Assembly: GCA_014529385.2 (NCBI GenBank)
Contig: CM043945.1
Span: 146,902,241-146,966,240 of the forward strand
DNA: 64,000 nt
Source: Adiantum capillus-veneris
Taxonomy: Eukaryota > Streptophyta > Polypodiopsida > Polypodiales > Pteridaceae
Direction: 5' to 3'
This document shows, one piece after another, positions 1 to 10,324 of this stretch (the first letter of the stretch is position 1; every line of letters starts with the position of its first letter). A program made the translations under genes and the position numbers. The notes under the pieces are model-generated. The model worked only from the letters and a program-made list of their open reading frames with translations, was not told the origin of the DNA and ran no database searches.

Positions 1-50
1 GGGTAAGCTTCATTAACGACCTCCAATGGTTAGTATTAACAGTCCTTTGA

Positions 51-225
51 CCTTAAGCAAGCTAGGGATGAGTTTAAGGTGGGAACCCGACCTAAACTTG
101 TCTTTGACCTTAAGCAAGCTAGCGTTGTGCTTGAGGTGGGAACCCGACCTAAACTTGCCTTTGACCTTAGGCAAGAACTTGAGGTGGGAACTCCACCTAA
201 GGTGCTTGTCATGCTTGATGACTAG
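51..225 (+). repeat. ~58-bp tandem repeat in B LTR
   Basis: About three imperfect units, each built on CTTTGACCTTAAGCAAGCTA followed by a GTGGGAACCCGACCTAAA block. The same array is present in the 3' LTR at about 16990-17165, so it belongs to the LTR and is not a local expansion. Confidence 0.85.
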
Positions 226-250
226 GGTCCTTGAGGTGCTTGTCATACTT

Positions 251-515
251 AATGAGGATCTTGCTTGAGAAGCTTCCTATGCATGGGGGGTAAGATGCTT
301 GAGTCAAAAAGAGACCCTACACACTTAATGAGGAAGTTTCTTGAGAGGATTCCTATGCATGGGGGGTAAGATGCTTGAGTAAAAAAGAGACCCTACACAC
401 TTAATGAGGAAGTTTCTTGAGAAGCTTCCTATGCATGGGGGGGTAAGATGCTTGAGTGAAAAAGAGACCCTACACACGTAATGAGGAAGTTGCTTGAGAA
501 GCTTCCTATGCATAA
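251..515 (+). repeat. ~76-bp tandem repeat in B LTR
   Basis: Four units starting near 251, 327, 403 and 480. Each contains GAAGCTTCCTATGCATG, then TAAGATGCTTGAGT, then GAGACCCTACACAC. The matching array in the 3' LTR (17209-17353 and 25424-25545) is where the CACTA element inserted, after GAGACCCT. Confidence 0.88.
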
Positions 516-1539
516 AAGTCCCAAAGTTAGCGGAATCTTTGACCTAACCTTCCACTCACCCAAGGGGCATCACTTTTCTAAAAGGGCACATGGGACACAT
601 GTCAGACTCTCACTAAGCTTAACCACATGGTGTGCTTGAATGGTATTGGTTGGGCTAAACAGGGGTCCAATGAGCTTCTACTTTCATCCAACAAATATCT
701 AGATATTTTCAAGCTCTCTCTCTCTCTCTCTAAGGGGTAAGGAGGACACTTGTCAAAAGACTACCCATGTACTTGACTGCATTCTGCATGTGATTGGGGG
801 AGAGGGGGTCCAATGAGCGTGTAGCATGTAGAAAATTCACCACTCGCCCAAAGCAAGGAAGGGGGATTCTAGGGGGATATACTCCACACACACACTCATT
901 TGCAAGGGCATTCTAACTTGGTGAAAGTTGAGGAACACCACCTCCTTCTCGAAGCTTTTGAGACGTGAGAGCCTACATCAACACTCTTGGCTGTGGAATG
1001 CAAATTCAACCAAGATCCATGCTTCAATGCTTAAGCTTGCCATCTTCTCCATCTCCATTACTATGCTATTTTGTATGCTAGCAAGAAGAGTAATGATAAG
1101 TGAGGAACTATTTCTTTCTCCTATGGAATGTTTCTTCTTCCTCTTCCCTACCCTCATTCCCCTCTAGCTCTCTCCACATTTGAAGGTGTTTGAGGCCTTG
1201 GGACTGAGGCTTGGGATAGTTAATGCTTTCTACAAGTTTATGTCATTATTGTGATGCATGACACTTTCCATCTTCATTGCATCACGTAGGTCACAAGGAA
1301 CACAAAGATTGTATGGTACCAAGTCCCTCTTGATGGAAGAAACTATAATGGAAATGCCTATTCGAGGGGGGACCGGCTCCATATGAATCCGGTCCTCAAC
1401 TATGGTCATGTTCTCTAAACAGGGATTTCAAAATGACGTGATCACACTATAATTTGAGGTTAATAACAATAGAAATGCAAAATAACAAATATTTTGTTAA
1501 TTGACATTCATCTTTTTTGACCTCTAGGGAGACCTGGAG

Positions 1540-1730
1540 ACCGGCTCTTAGCCCGCCGGGCTAATTAGTTGGTCCGTTGGGCTAGTGAATCTTCTCGGCG
1601 GTCACGCCGGGTAAAGCTATTTGCCCCTCCGGGCCCACTGTGGCTATATAAAGGTGACGCCGGTGCTTGTCTTTTCACAAAAGAAGTACATTGAAAAGTC
1701 TTCACCAAACTTTCTGGCAGCTTTCCACAT
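1540..1730 (+). promoter_or_regulatory. GC-rich arm with inward TATA box (left)
   Basis: Inside the hAT-like element, a GC-rich block with CCCGCCGGGC-type motifs leads into GGCTATATAAAGG (TATA at about 1645-1652). A CT/A-rich leader-like stretch follows. It reads towards the centre of the element. Promoter activity is inferred from the TATA context only. Confidence 0.4.
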
Positions 1731-2019
1731 TCTCAAAGCAGTGTAGCAGTAATTTTTTAAACCCTTCCTTATTTTATTGATGTTTTTTTGAGTTTTTTGC
1801 ATTAAAACTTAAAGGTTTAAAATTTCTTTTATCAAATCATCGTACGTGGATGCACTGGCACATGGTTGCAATTTCGGCTAGGTGTGTCATTGCAAAAGCT
1901 CAGTATGCTATCTCTTCATTCAAGTATTATTCAAACCAAACATTAGTGTTATAATCAATATCACACACAAACGTAGTAGTAAAGCCTGAAGGGAATAAAC
2001 CTCAATCTACTCAAACATG

Positions 2020-2760
2020 AGCAAGCAAATACAACGGTGAATCAAATATGTGATCAGTCCATCCCAAAAGTAGAGATATCGACCCAAAGATTCACCTTCC
2101 TACCTCCTTTCATGAGTCAGTCCAGTCCAAAAAAGAACTAATGACCCATGATTGGAGCTCTAATCGAAATAGCAAGCAAATACAACGGTGAATCAAACAT
2201 GTGATCAGTCCATCCCAAAAGTAGAGAGATCAACCCAAAGATTCACCTTCCTACCTCCTTTCATGAATCAGTCCAATCCAAAAAAGAACTAATGACCCAT
2301 GATTGGAGGTCTTATCGGAATAGCAAGCAAATACAACGGTGAATCAAACATGTGATCAGCCCATCCCAAAAGTAGAGATATCGACCCCAAGATTCACCTT
2401 TCTACCTCCTTTCATGATCAGTCCAGTCCAAAAAAGAACTAATGACCCATGATTGGAGCTCTAATCGGAATAGCAAGCAAATACAGCGGTGAATCAAACA
2501 TGTGATCAGTCCATACCAAAAGTAGAGATATCGACCCAAAGATTCACCTTTCTATCTCTTTTCAAGAATCAGTTCATTCCAAAAAAGAACTAATGACCCA
2601 TGATAGAAGTTCTAATCAATTTAGCAAATATAACGATGAACCAAACATGAGATCAGTCCATCCCAAATGTAGAGATACCGACCCAAAGATTCACCTTTCT
2701 ACCTCCTTTCAAGAATCAGTTCAGTCCAAAAAAGAACTAATGATCCATGATCAAAGTTAC
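2020..2760 (+). repeat. 150-bp tandem array inside hAT-like element
   Basis: Five units begin at about 2020, 2171, 2322, 2472 and 2623, giving a very regular 150-151-bp spacing. Each runs from AGCAAGCAAATACAACGG through GTGATCAGTCCATCCCAAA and ATTCACCTTTCTACCTCC to AAAAAAGAACTAATGACCCA. The first four are close copies; the fifth is more diverged. No reading frame is conserved. It fills the middle of an otherwise low-complexity element. Confidence 0.92.
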
Positions 2761-2850
2761 ATTAAGTTTTAATTTTTTTAAAGACTATTCATTTTTTTAC
2801 CTTTAGTTTTTCTTCTAAATTTTAAAGGATGACCAAATTTAGAGGAAGAG

Positions 2851-2882
2851 GTGATGTGATGTGATGTGATGTGATGTGATGT
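2851..2882 (+). repeat. (GTGAT)n microsatellite
   Basis: Six perfect to near-perfect GTGAT pentamers, immediately before the right-hand GC-rich arm of the hAT-like element. Confidence 0.9.
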
Positions 2883-3020
2883 CTATAAAAGGGTTATATA
2901 GAGCCGCAAAATATGGAGGGGGTACACGATGGGCCCGACGGGATTCTTGCTTGTCCCGCCGGGCCTGCCGGGATTGATGGTTGTCCCGCCAGTTCTACGT
3001 TTTCTACCGGTTTTCGTAGG
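2883..3020 (-). promoter_or_regulatory. GC-rich arm with inward TATA box (right)
   Basis: On the minus strand a GC-rich block (GGCCCGGCGGGACAAGC-like) leads into GCGGCTCTATATAACCC at about 2892-2906. This mirrors the left arm in composition and order, so both TATA boxes point towards the 150-bp array. The function is inferred. Confidence 0.35.
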
Positions 3021-3297
3021 TCATGACATTAGATATGTTATTAACATGAAAAAAATAGTAATAATAACAACAATAATTAACATTTAACAAAATACGTCAT
3101 CGCGTAATTAAAATCCCTGTCTCTAAACTCTCTCTCTTGCAAAAGTATTCTTCATGCCAAGTTAACTAAGTACCATGTTTGTGTTGCTACCATCAATTAA
3201 GTTCTCCTGCTATGCTCACAAAGTAATCTCTTAAAAGTGCTTCACCTAATTTCCTAATTCCGCTACTCTCAAAGTTCATAGGTCATTTCCATTACAT

Positions 3298-3315
3298 TGA
3301 TACCAGAGCATTTGG
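3298..3315 (+). promoter_or_regulatory. Primer-binding site of element B
   Basis: TGATACCAGAGCATTTGG lies one base after the LTR end. It differs by a few substitutions from the plant tRNA-iMet primer site TGGTATCAGAGC, which is usual for chromoviruses. Confidence 0.7.
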
Positions 3316-3709
3316 TTTCTCTTTTCTGGCTTAAGAAGAGAGGTCCTTAAGTAGCCTATTAATGGTTGTTTTTGTTAATTATATTAGGGTAAGTGGGTCT
3401 GGGATCTATTATCGATTTTCTTGAGCCCACATGTGAGATATGGTGCACGCATTGGGAGCGTTGGTCTTAATAATGGAGTCATTTTAGACTTGCCTATGGC
3501 TTTACTATTATTGAGCCATAAGAAGTACAAAAGGAGCTATCCCTCAACAACTTTTCTATGTTAGAATCACTCCACTACTCTCTATAATTAACCAATTTGA
3601 GCCGTGGGTGTAGATACTTAAGTGCCTATTTTCAAAGGATAAGAGGAGTAGCAACTAAGGTTTTGAATTGCCAAAGCATACACTAAGTAAACATATAAGT
3701 TTAATTAAC
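3316..3709 (+). other. 5' untranslated leader of element B
   Basis: Between the primer site and the first gag-like ATG. No reading frame or repeat is recognised. AT-rich, with a dispersed ATGTGAGATATGGTGCACG segment of unknown role. Confidence 0.5.
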
Positions 3710-3827
3710 ATGGCTGACAATAACCAAGAGAGTAGAATGAACATTGATAACTTTGATTTTACACATGAAGGTGCCAATGATGATGCCCCCATGTTTGTTA
3801 ATTATCTTGCCACTAGGTTGCAACAAG
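3710..3827 (+). pseudogene. Gag N-terminus of element B, first part
   Basis: The frame begins MADNNQESRMN and runs straight into the left LTR of element A. The reading continues after the A insert at 11884 with the same CAAG junction. An alternative upstream ATG at 3668 would add 14 residues. Only the acidic N-terminal part of Gag lies here. The split is insertional, not mutational. Confidence 0.7.
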
Positions 3828-4678
3828 TGATGGGGCCTTTTCACAAGCCAAGCTCCCATACCCCTCTTCTCTCGTCCCCACCCCATGAAAACCCCCCTCT
3901 TAGGGAGGGAGTGATAAAAGACATTGGAAAAAAGTAAGAAAAAATAAAGTATGATTATGTAAATATATGAGAAAGGTAAAATAGGCCACCTCATGCCTGC
4001 GGGGCAGCCCATCCCCACCTTGCCTCCTTTTTCTTCACTGTTGCCCCGCCGTGTGTCCCTTTTCCTCTCCTCCACTCAAAAGTTCAACCCCCTTTCTCTT
4101 CCCCTTGTCCTTTCTCCTTTCTCTCTCCCCTCAAGCTACCCCACCTCTCACCAATAATGCATTCTAACTCACCAATAATGCACCCTAACTCACATGCAAC
4201 TTACCCTATCTTCCAAAATAGTATACCCCACCTCCCCTTTCTCTCTCCTATCATATCCCATGACCCAAAACCCCCCCCCCTCTCTCTAAAGGGCGCCATG
4301 TCTCTTTTCTTGTAGCTAAACAACCTCCCCCACACTCACACACACTCAGTTTCACTAAAAAAGGTGCCCACAGACCCATCCCCACCCGGTGGTTACCTGA
4401 TTTTTCTTGTGTTCACACACATCTACACACAGATTCACCTCTGAACACACTCCTCTCTCTCCCCTCTTGTAATTACTTTATTCTCCATGTCACCTCTCAC
4501 TTTTTTTCATCAACCCATCTCTCTCTCTTAGTCTCTCTCTCATGAGACTGCTGTTCTGGCACATATACACACAGCCAGACAAGTGGGGCCCACAGTCACA
4601 TGGCCTATGTAGATAATGATTTCTTCATTTCTAAATTCTAGAATTTCTCCCCCCCCCCCCCCCCCCCCCCTCCTCCCC

Positions 4679-4686
4679 TATATAAA
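4679..4686 (+). promoter_or_regulatory. TATA box of element A 5' LTR
   Basis: CCTATATAAAGAGGGG follows a poly-C/CT block. The same box is at about 11151 in the 3' LTR. It is the likely LTR core promoter, about 790 bases before the LTR end. Confidence 0.65.
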
Positions 4687-4755
4687 GAGGGGTCACCATC
4701 ACACAAAAACACACAACATCACCAAAGAACACACTATGCACTGTGTGTGCCTAGT

Positions 4756-4756
<1 letters not shown>

Positions 4757-4827
<71 letters not shown>
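4757..4827 (+). repeat. (CA)n microsatellite
   Basis: About 35 CA dinucleotides in the 5' LTR. The 3' LTR has only about 10 at 11228-11247, so the tract expanded or contracted after insertion. Confidence 0.95.
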
Positions 4828-4828
<1 letters not shown>

Positions 4829-5210
4829 ATCACCATCACCGCAATCACCATGCTTGTCTTGAGCATGACCTCTACACCCTTGGCTATGGAAGATGAAGGG
4901 AAACTAAATGAAGGATGATGGCCATAATCCTCGTGCGAGTCTTCGCCATCAACTCCCACCTATCCGCCATGTGCTCTACCACTCTCTCCCTTCTCATTCC
5001 CCTACCCTATGCTCCCCATTTCATCGCCTAATTCTCTAAATAAATCTTGAGGTTTTGTGAGTATGTTTTCTTGCAATGTTTTGCCCATGTGAGGTGTGCG
5101 GAACCGCCACCTAGTCTTGTGTTTTGGAGTGAGCTTGTGTATGTGTGAAGGGTGTGCGGATTCGCCATCCTTTTGCGATGCCTAAGTACTAAGCCGCTAT
5201 ACCCCCTCCC

Positions 5211-5258
<48 letters not shown>

Positions 5259-5470
5259 TTGATCTCATTCCCTTTCCTTTTCATCATTACTCCCAAGCAT
5301 CCATCTCTCTGGGATGAAAAATTTGTTATGGTGGTGTGTTGTTTGCGTCCTAGCAGCTGAAGCTAGGTGGTGCCCCCTGTTTGCTTTACCATGACAGGCT
5401 CGAGGCGCGCCATTCGGTCCCCGGTGTTTTAGAGGCCGTCGAGGTACGGGGTTCGCTTTGCTCCCGTCAT

Positions 5471-5488
5471 TTGGTGCCCCCACTGAGG
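5471..5488 (+). promoter_or_regulatory. Primer-binding-site candidate, element A
   Basis: TTTGGTGCCCCCACTGAGGA starts right after the LTR. It resembles the TTTGGCGCC...GTGGGG sites of Tat-type gypsy elements. The primer tRNA cannot be named from sequence alone. Confidence 0.55.
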
Positions 5489-5542
5489 ATCTTTTCATGA
5501 AACCCTTCAGTTTACAAGACTGAAACCCTTAAACTATTGTGA

Positions 5543-6244
5543 ATGGATGAATGGCTAGCAGGATTTGCTAATTGGACGACAGAAGAAGAAGAGCTCCAAG
5601 CACAACTAGACGAAATCCGCATCTCCATCGAAGCTCGAGTGCCAGGCGTAACGGTAATCGATTTGCAGTGGGAGAGTCAACCAACACGCCAAACCGAGTG
5701 GATATACATAGGCCAAGTGCCAAGAAGAAGAAGAAGAAGGTCAAAACCATGTCCGCAACCTACAACCAACCCACAACAACAAAATGGAAGGAGCTCTACA
5801 CAATAGAGAATCAACACTATTCTACTTTGAGAATCGGGTAACTCAAGTCACCGAGGTAATTATCACAGTCAGTTTTCAAGTCGCACCTGATGCTGCAGCA
5901 CAGATAACGGAAGCATTGGCTCACACTCTCACTAGAGAAACTAGGGATCTACTGAGTTTGTTTCAGGAAAGAACACCACCCTCTCCCACAAGCTTGGACA
6001 GTGACTAAGCACCTCTAAGCTTCACATGAATCAGTACAACTTACCTCAAGATAGATCACACATACCAACACGTGTATGCTCAATTAAGGTAATACTGGAT
6101 TTGAAGGCTCACTACCAGCACGTCATTGACACCATGCCGGGTGGGGAGCGGTTTTTGGATATTCTGGCATCAGATCAACCATTTGTCTTACCTTTGGTAC
6201 AAGGCAATGTACCGTTTGAAGTTTTAATCTATGTCCTAGTATAA
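5543..6244 (+). pseudogene. Degraded extra ORF upstream of gag, element A
   Basis: Three overlapping frame fragments (5543-5806, 5784-6008, 6026-6244) lie between the primer site and gag. The first is acidic then Arg-rich (RRRRRR). The second contains a readable stretch, QITEALAHTLTRETRDLL. The third is short. No known domain is recognised. Tat/Ogre gypsy elements often carry an extra ORF in this position, so I read this as its frame-shifted remnant. It could also be decayed leader sequence. Confidence 0.45.
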
Positions 6245-6327
6245 GAGGGTATACACGCCTCCTTGTAAAGAAGAAAAAAATGTTTGCAAGTTAAGCAGTG
6301 TGTCTTTCTAGATCTCTCTCAGTAATC

Positions 6328-7317
6328 ATGGCAAGTGTAGCATTTCCAACATTTAAAGGAAAGAAGGGGGAGGATTTGGTAACAGACTTCCTAGATGACT
6401 TTGAAGTAGCATGTGTAGTGAGCAACAAAGATACGGATGAATCCCGGGTTAGAATCTTTAAGCATCTCATGAAGCTAGAAGCTAGATCATGGTACAATGC
6501 ACTTCCACAAGCAACCAAGGATGACTGGGAACCCTTAAAAACCACTTTTAAGAGGCGCTTTGGGGGAGGTACCACTTCAGAAAAGTTGTGGGACAGGTTG
6601 AGAGACTTGAAGCAGGAGGGTCTTTTAGAATATGCCACCTATGAGTCCAAATTTGTGGATTTGTGGGAATGGTGGGTTGAGTCATTGGCAAGGGGGGAAG
6701 TCGCACCCGATTTCCTAAAAAAAGATCAGTTCACGCATGGCTTATGGCCGCTTCTCAAGGATAAGGTGAAAGGTAGATTCCCGGCTACGTACGAGTTAGC
6801 CGTTGAGATTTCTCTCCTTAAGGACAAGAAGCTGCGAATGAAAGCCAAAGAAACCGAGTCAACAGAAGCAGGAACATCGCGTCGACCAGCAACTACGACA
6901 ACCACCATACCACCACCACCGGCTCTTGGGGTAAGAGATGACCAACAAGATATGTTGGCCCATATTACTGACCAACTGCAGAATTTGTCTATCCACTTAA
7001 TACAACAAGGGAGGAGTCAAGAAAGAGATCAAGACCCTGGAAGAGCACGACGACAAAACAGGGAGTATCATTGCTACAACTGCGGAGAAGACGGTCACGG
7101 TATGTACTACTGTCCCAAACCACGACAAAACTATAATAGAGGAGGTAGGAGGAACCAATTGTCACCCCCTAGAGAAAGAACACCCCCACCCCGAGCACCA
7201 CCCCCACCAACACAAATTCTACGTCCACCCCAAACACCACTACAAGCATCCATCCCACCACTTCCACCAGCCCCACCACCTGATCGCCCTGTAAACATCA
7301 TAAGGCTAGAAGAGTAA
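6328..7317 (+). CDS. Gag polyprotein, element A
   Basis: The capsid/nucleocapsid protein that packages element RNA in cytoplasmic particles. The start is the ATG of MASVAFPTFKG; an upstream in-frame ATG at 6298 has no added support. Residues about 1-180 read as a retrotransposon Gag domain, with the WYNALPQATKDDWEPLKTTF core. Near residue 250 a complete zinc knuckle C-X2-C-X4-H-X4-C (CYNCGEDGHGMYYC) is intact. A Pro-rich tail follows to a TAA. The same frame stays open past that stop to 7617, so the stop probably truncates a longer Gag-Pro linker. This is the best preserved frame in the element. Confidence 0.85.
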   Translation: MASVAFPTFKGKKGEDLVTDFLDDFEVACVVSNKDTDESRVRIFKHLMKLEARSWYNALPQATKDDWEPLKTTFKRRFGGGTTSEKLWDRLRDLKQEGLLEYATYESKFVDLWEWWVESLARGEVAPDFLKKDQFTHGLWPLLKDKVKGRFPATYELAVEISLLKDKKLRMKAKETESTEAGTSRRPATTTTTIPPPPALGVRDDQQDMLAHITDQLQNLSIHLIQQGRSQERDQDPGRARRQNREYHCYNCGEDGHGMYYCPKPRQNYNRGGRRNQLSPPRERTPPPRAPPPPTQILRPPQTPLQASIPPLPPAPPPDRPVNIIRLEE

Positions 7318-7332
7318 GGAAAAGCCGTAGTA

Positions 7333-9676
7333 GTGGATCCACCCAGAGCAAAGGAGAGGGACAAGGGTAAGGATAAGGTAACCTTTTTAGAACCACTTGA
7401 AGCCATGACTGTGAAAAGAGCTAGGAGGGAGAAAGCTACACAATCAGATGATGAGAGAAGCATGAGAGGAGAAACTAGCAAGAGGCCATCCAGGCCACGA
7501 CGGAAATTGGGCATCACCGACTTCCAGCTAGGGGAAAGTTCAAAGCCCTATGATCTAACATTGGATGTGGCAAAGCAAGGACCGAAGATTACATGGCCAC
7601 AGCTGCTACATGGATGACATCCTTCCAATTGTCGACGTAAACATAAAAGGAAAGAGGGTTGGAAACACCTACATTGATGGAGGTGCACAAATCTGTGTAA
7701 TGAGCAAAGCTATGATGCTTCGATTAGGGCTCGAGGTTGACAGGCCTTCTCCATGCAAGGCAAAGATGGAAAACAACACAAAAGTAAAGTGTGTGGGTGT
7801 GGTAAGTGCCGTGAAAATCAAAGCTTTCAACACTGAGGTAGAGGTAGATGTTTTTGTAATGCCTACTAAGGGGGAGGGCTATCCACTAATTTTGGGAAGG
7901 CCATGTTTGATGGCCATAAAGGCAAAACAAGACTGGGGTACTGGCCTTCTACGCATGACCGGTAAGAAAGGGGAGACAATCTACTACGACATGAGGATTG
8001 GCAAGCAGAAGCAAGTGAATCTGGAAACATCGGCACATGAAACCACTAGCGAATCTTCTAGTTCTGAGGGGGAGACCACATCCACCGACGAAAGTGACAG
8101 TTCCATTGATGTGATGGGTATCATTATGAAGGATCCACAAAGGGTAAGCACAACTGGTGATCCATCACCAAAAGGGCAACCCAATGAAGAGGAGAGAAAA
8201 TCACTTGGCCTAGGATGAAGTAGGTTGAAGGGTATGTTGTCTACGGAATTAACACTTGAGGAGAAAGATAGTTTTTTGCAAATGCTGATGGGATTTCCTA
8301 ACCTGTTCATTGACAACTATGAAAGAATCACAGGCATTATAGTGGTGGAACATCATATTAAGCTGAAGGAAGGGGTAAAACCAGTTGTGCAAAAGCTACG
8401 ACGACTGGGGATCATACAAGAAAAGGCACTCTTGGCCGAGGTAAGGAAACTGCTGGAGGCGGGATTCATCTATCCTGTAGAAAACTCAAAATGGGTGTCA
8501 CCCGTAGTGGTGATGCCTAAAAAGAATGGTAAGTGGAGGGTCTATGTTGACTAAAAACCACTAAATGCAGCTACAAAGAGAGACCACTTTCCTCTCCCTT
8601 TCTTGGATGAAATTCTGAATGAAGTAGCGGGTTTTGAATGCTATACCGTCTGTGATGGTTATTCTGGATACTTTCAAATACGCATAGCCTTGGAAGATCA
8701 GCTAAAAACCACTTTTATCACGCCATGGGGTTTTTTTGAATACAGGGTTATGCCATTTGGCCTCACAAATGCACCTGCCACATTTCAAAGATATGTCACA
8801 TATGTTTTTCAACCGTTCTTTGGAACATCCATAAGAGTGTTCATTGATGATTTTTGTATATATAGCTCCCGTATTTCACATTTAGAAAAGGTAACTGAAG
8901 GTTTGGCCAGGTTGCAGAGCCTAGGTGGGCAATTAAATGTGGATAAATGCCACATTGGGGAGAGTAAAGTCATTCTACTATGCCATGAAATTTCAGCAAG
9001 AGGTATCAACGCCGACCCAAGTAAGGTGTCCGCACTCATAGCCCTACCTTCACCAACGACCGCACGTCAACTGGTCTCTTTTCTATAGAAGGTGAGGTAT
9101 TTAAGTAGATTCATACATCTACTATCACAACTTGTTCTACCACTGCAACAACTCACTCAAAGATCAACTTTCACTTGGGACGAGGAAAGCGAACATCACT
9201 ACAACAAGGTAAAGGAGGTCTTAGCCACTCTGCCAACTATCTCACCACCTAAGTGGGATGAAAAATTCTATGTCACCTCAAGTGTTGGTGATGACTCATT
9301 GGGGGCTGTGCTACTCCAAAAGGATACGACGACATCTTTCATGAGGCCAATCTACTTCTCTAGTCGAATGATGACAGCAGGAGAGAAAGGTTTCACCCAT
9401 GTGGAACACTTAGTCCTAGCTCTTAGATTTGCAACTACAAAGTATAGGTCATATTTGCTGCCTAAGCAATTTGTGATTCTAACCACGGATGAAATATTTC
9501 CCTCTGTTGTACAACACATGGATGTGTCTGCTAGAATTACTAAATGGCTAGTTCGTCTGCAAGAGTTTGACTACACGGTACAGGTTGAAAGCACGACAAG
9601 GGCAAGTTTGGGGGGACTCATGACCTACCAAGTCTTTGAAGGGAAGGAGAAGCAATCTAAGGAAGGAGAAGTTTGA
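7333..9676 (+). pseudogene. Protease-RT-RNase H remnant, element A
   Basis: A linker continues the gag frame to 7617. A frameshift near 7605-7617 then moves into the frame used from 7565 to 9676. The protease has IDGGAQICV in place of the usual D-S/T-G-A, so the catalytic Asp is kept, and a later ILGRP. RT follows with QGL-less but readable motifs: [42 protein letters not shown] and VFIDDF carrying the catalytic DD pair. In-frame stops are at 8216 (TGA), 8552 (TAA) and 9086 (TAG). The RNase H start (GAVLLQKD, LTTDE) is present, then coding stops at a deletion. Confidence 0.88.
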
Positions 9677-10296
9677 TTACCAAGCAGGTAAACAATCATC
9701 CTGGAGACTGGGATAAGTATCTACTACCAGCTTTATGGGCCTACAGAACTTCATTTCGTACATCCTTGGGATTCACACCGTATCATCTAGTATTTAGTAA
9801 GGAAGCAATCTTGCCCATTGAAGTGCAACTACAAAGTCTCAGAGTAATGGCAAGCCAGCTTCAACAGCCCAACATGCATTTGAGAGATCACATCATCAAC
9901 TTGGAAAGACTGCAGCTGAACAGAGAAGAAGCAATAAATTATTATGCAGCACAAGCAGAGCATAGACGGCTTAGCTTTAACGAGCACCTCCGAAAAAAAG
10001 AATTGAAGAAAGGAATGTTGGTGCTACGCTACGACAATCGCTTCGACACGCGCAAGGATAAGAAACTCCTACTCCGATGGGAAGGTCCTTTCATCGTCAA
10101 GAAAAAGTATGCCAATGGAAGCTACCAGCTTATGGAGGCTGATGGAAAACTTCATAAAACCAGGGTAAAGTGTTGGCGACTTAAACCTTATTTTCCTCGA
10201 TTTGACCAGACTCCACCTATTGACATTCCAGATGAGGACACACCATCAGCCGCCACCTCCGACGATAACGATCAAACAGATGAGCTAGAGACATGA
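9673..10296 (+). pseudogene. Integrase C-terminal part, element A
   Basis: Integrase inserts the cDNA copy into the genome. Only the end of the core and the C-terminal domain remain. The sequence opens at TKQVNNHPGDWDKYLLPALW, continues with SLGFTPYHLVF and finishes with a GPFIVKKKYANGSYQL beta-barrel-like domain. The zinc-binding N-terminus and the first catalytic Asp residues are missing, as is the end of RNase H. An internal deletion with a frame change lies at about 9660-9690. The element therefore cannot integrate by itself. Confidence 0.85.
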
Positions 10297-10308
10297 ATGC
10301 CTCTAGCC

Positions 10309-10320
10309 AAAAGGAGAGGG
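10309..10320 (+). promoter_or_regulatory. Polypurine tract, element A
   Basis: AAAAGGAGAGGG, four bases before the 3' LTR start TGATGG. It would prime plus-strand DNA synthesis. Confidence 0.8.
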
Positions 10321-10324
10321 CTAA

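Larger units (their letters stand above)
1420..3119. mobile_element. Non-autonomous hAT-like element, 1700 bp
   Basis: The insert is bounded by an 8-bp direct repeat TCTCTAAA (1412-1419 and 3120-3127). Its termini start CAGGGATTT and end AAATCCCTG, a 9-bp perfect terminal inverted repeat that continues imperfectly as TGACGTGAT against GCGATGACGT. An 8-bp duplication with CAGGG ends is diagnostic of the hAT superfamily. The other B LTR has the uninterrupted site at about 26442-26455, which proves the insertion. No transposase frame is visible inside, so the element depends on an autonomous relative. The interior holds two GC-rich arms and a 150-bp tandem array. Confidence 0.9.
1..3296 (+). repeat. 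5' LTR of element B, split by hAT-like insert
   Basis: This matches the 3' LTR copy (16951-17353 plus 25424-26616) along its length except for the 1700-bp insert at 1420. The LTR ends in ACA at 3296, directly before a primer-binding site. The start is off the window. The body carries two tandem arrays near its left end, a stretch rich in purine/pyrimidine runs, and the downstream segment that resumes after the insert. A 79-codon open frame at 928-1167 is open in both LTR copies but looks like no known protein. Confidence 0.85.
3828..5469 (+). repeat. 5' LTR of element A
   Basis: Begins TGATGGGG and ends GCTCCCGTCA. It matches 10325-11883 nearly throughout. It is longer than its partner because of a 22-base C run (near 4649-4670) and a 70-base CA run (4757-4827). 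The pyrimidine-rich R/U5-like half contains a (TC)n block at 5213-5245. Confidence 0.92.

Noticed and set aside
928-1167. 79-codon frame open in both LTR copies of element B (also 25956-26195)
   Set aside because: The two copies are LTR duplicates, so shared openness is expected; no known domain, and substitutions do not clearly favour silent sites.
2020-2760. Regular direct repeats considered as a CRISPR array
   Set aside because: Units are 150 bp with no repeat-spacer alternation, in a plant transposon.
4616-4918. His/Thr-rich open frame
   Set aside because: Produced by the CA microsatellite in the LTR of element A.
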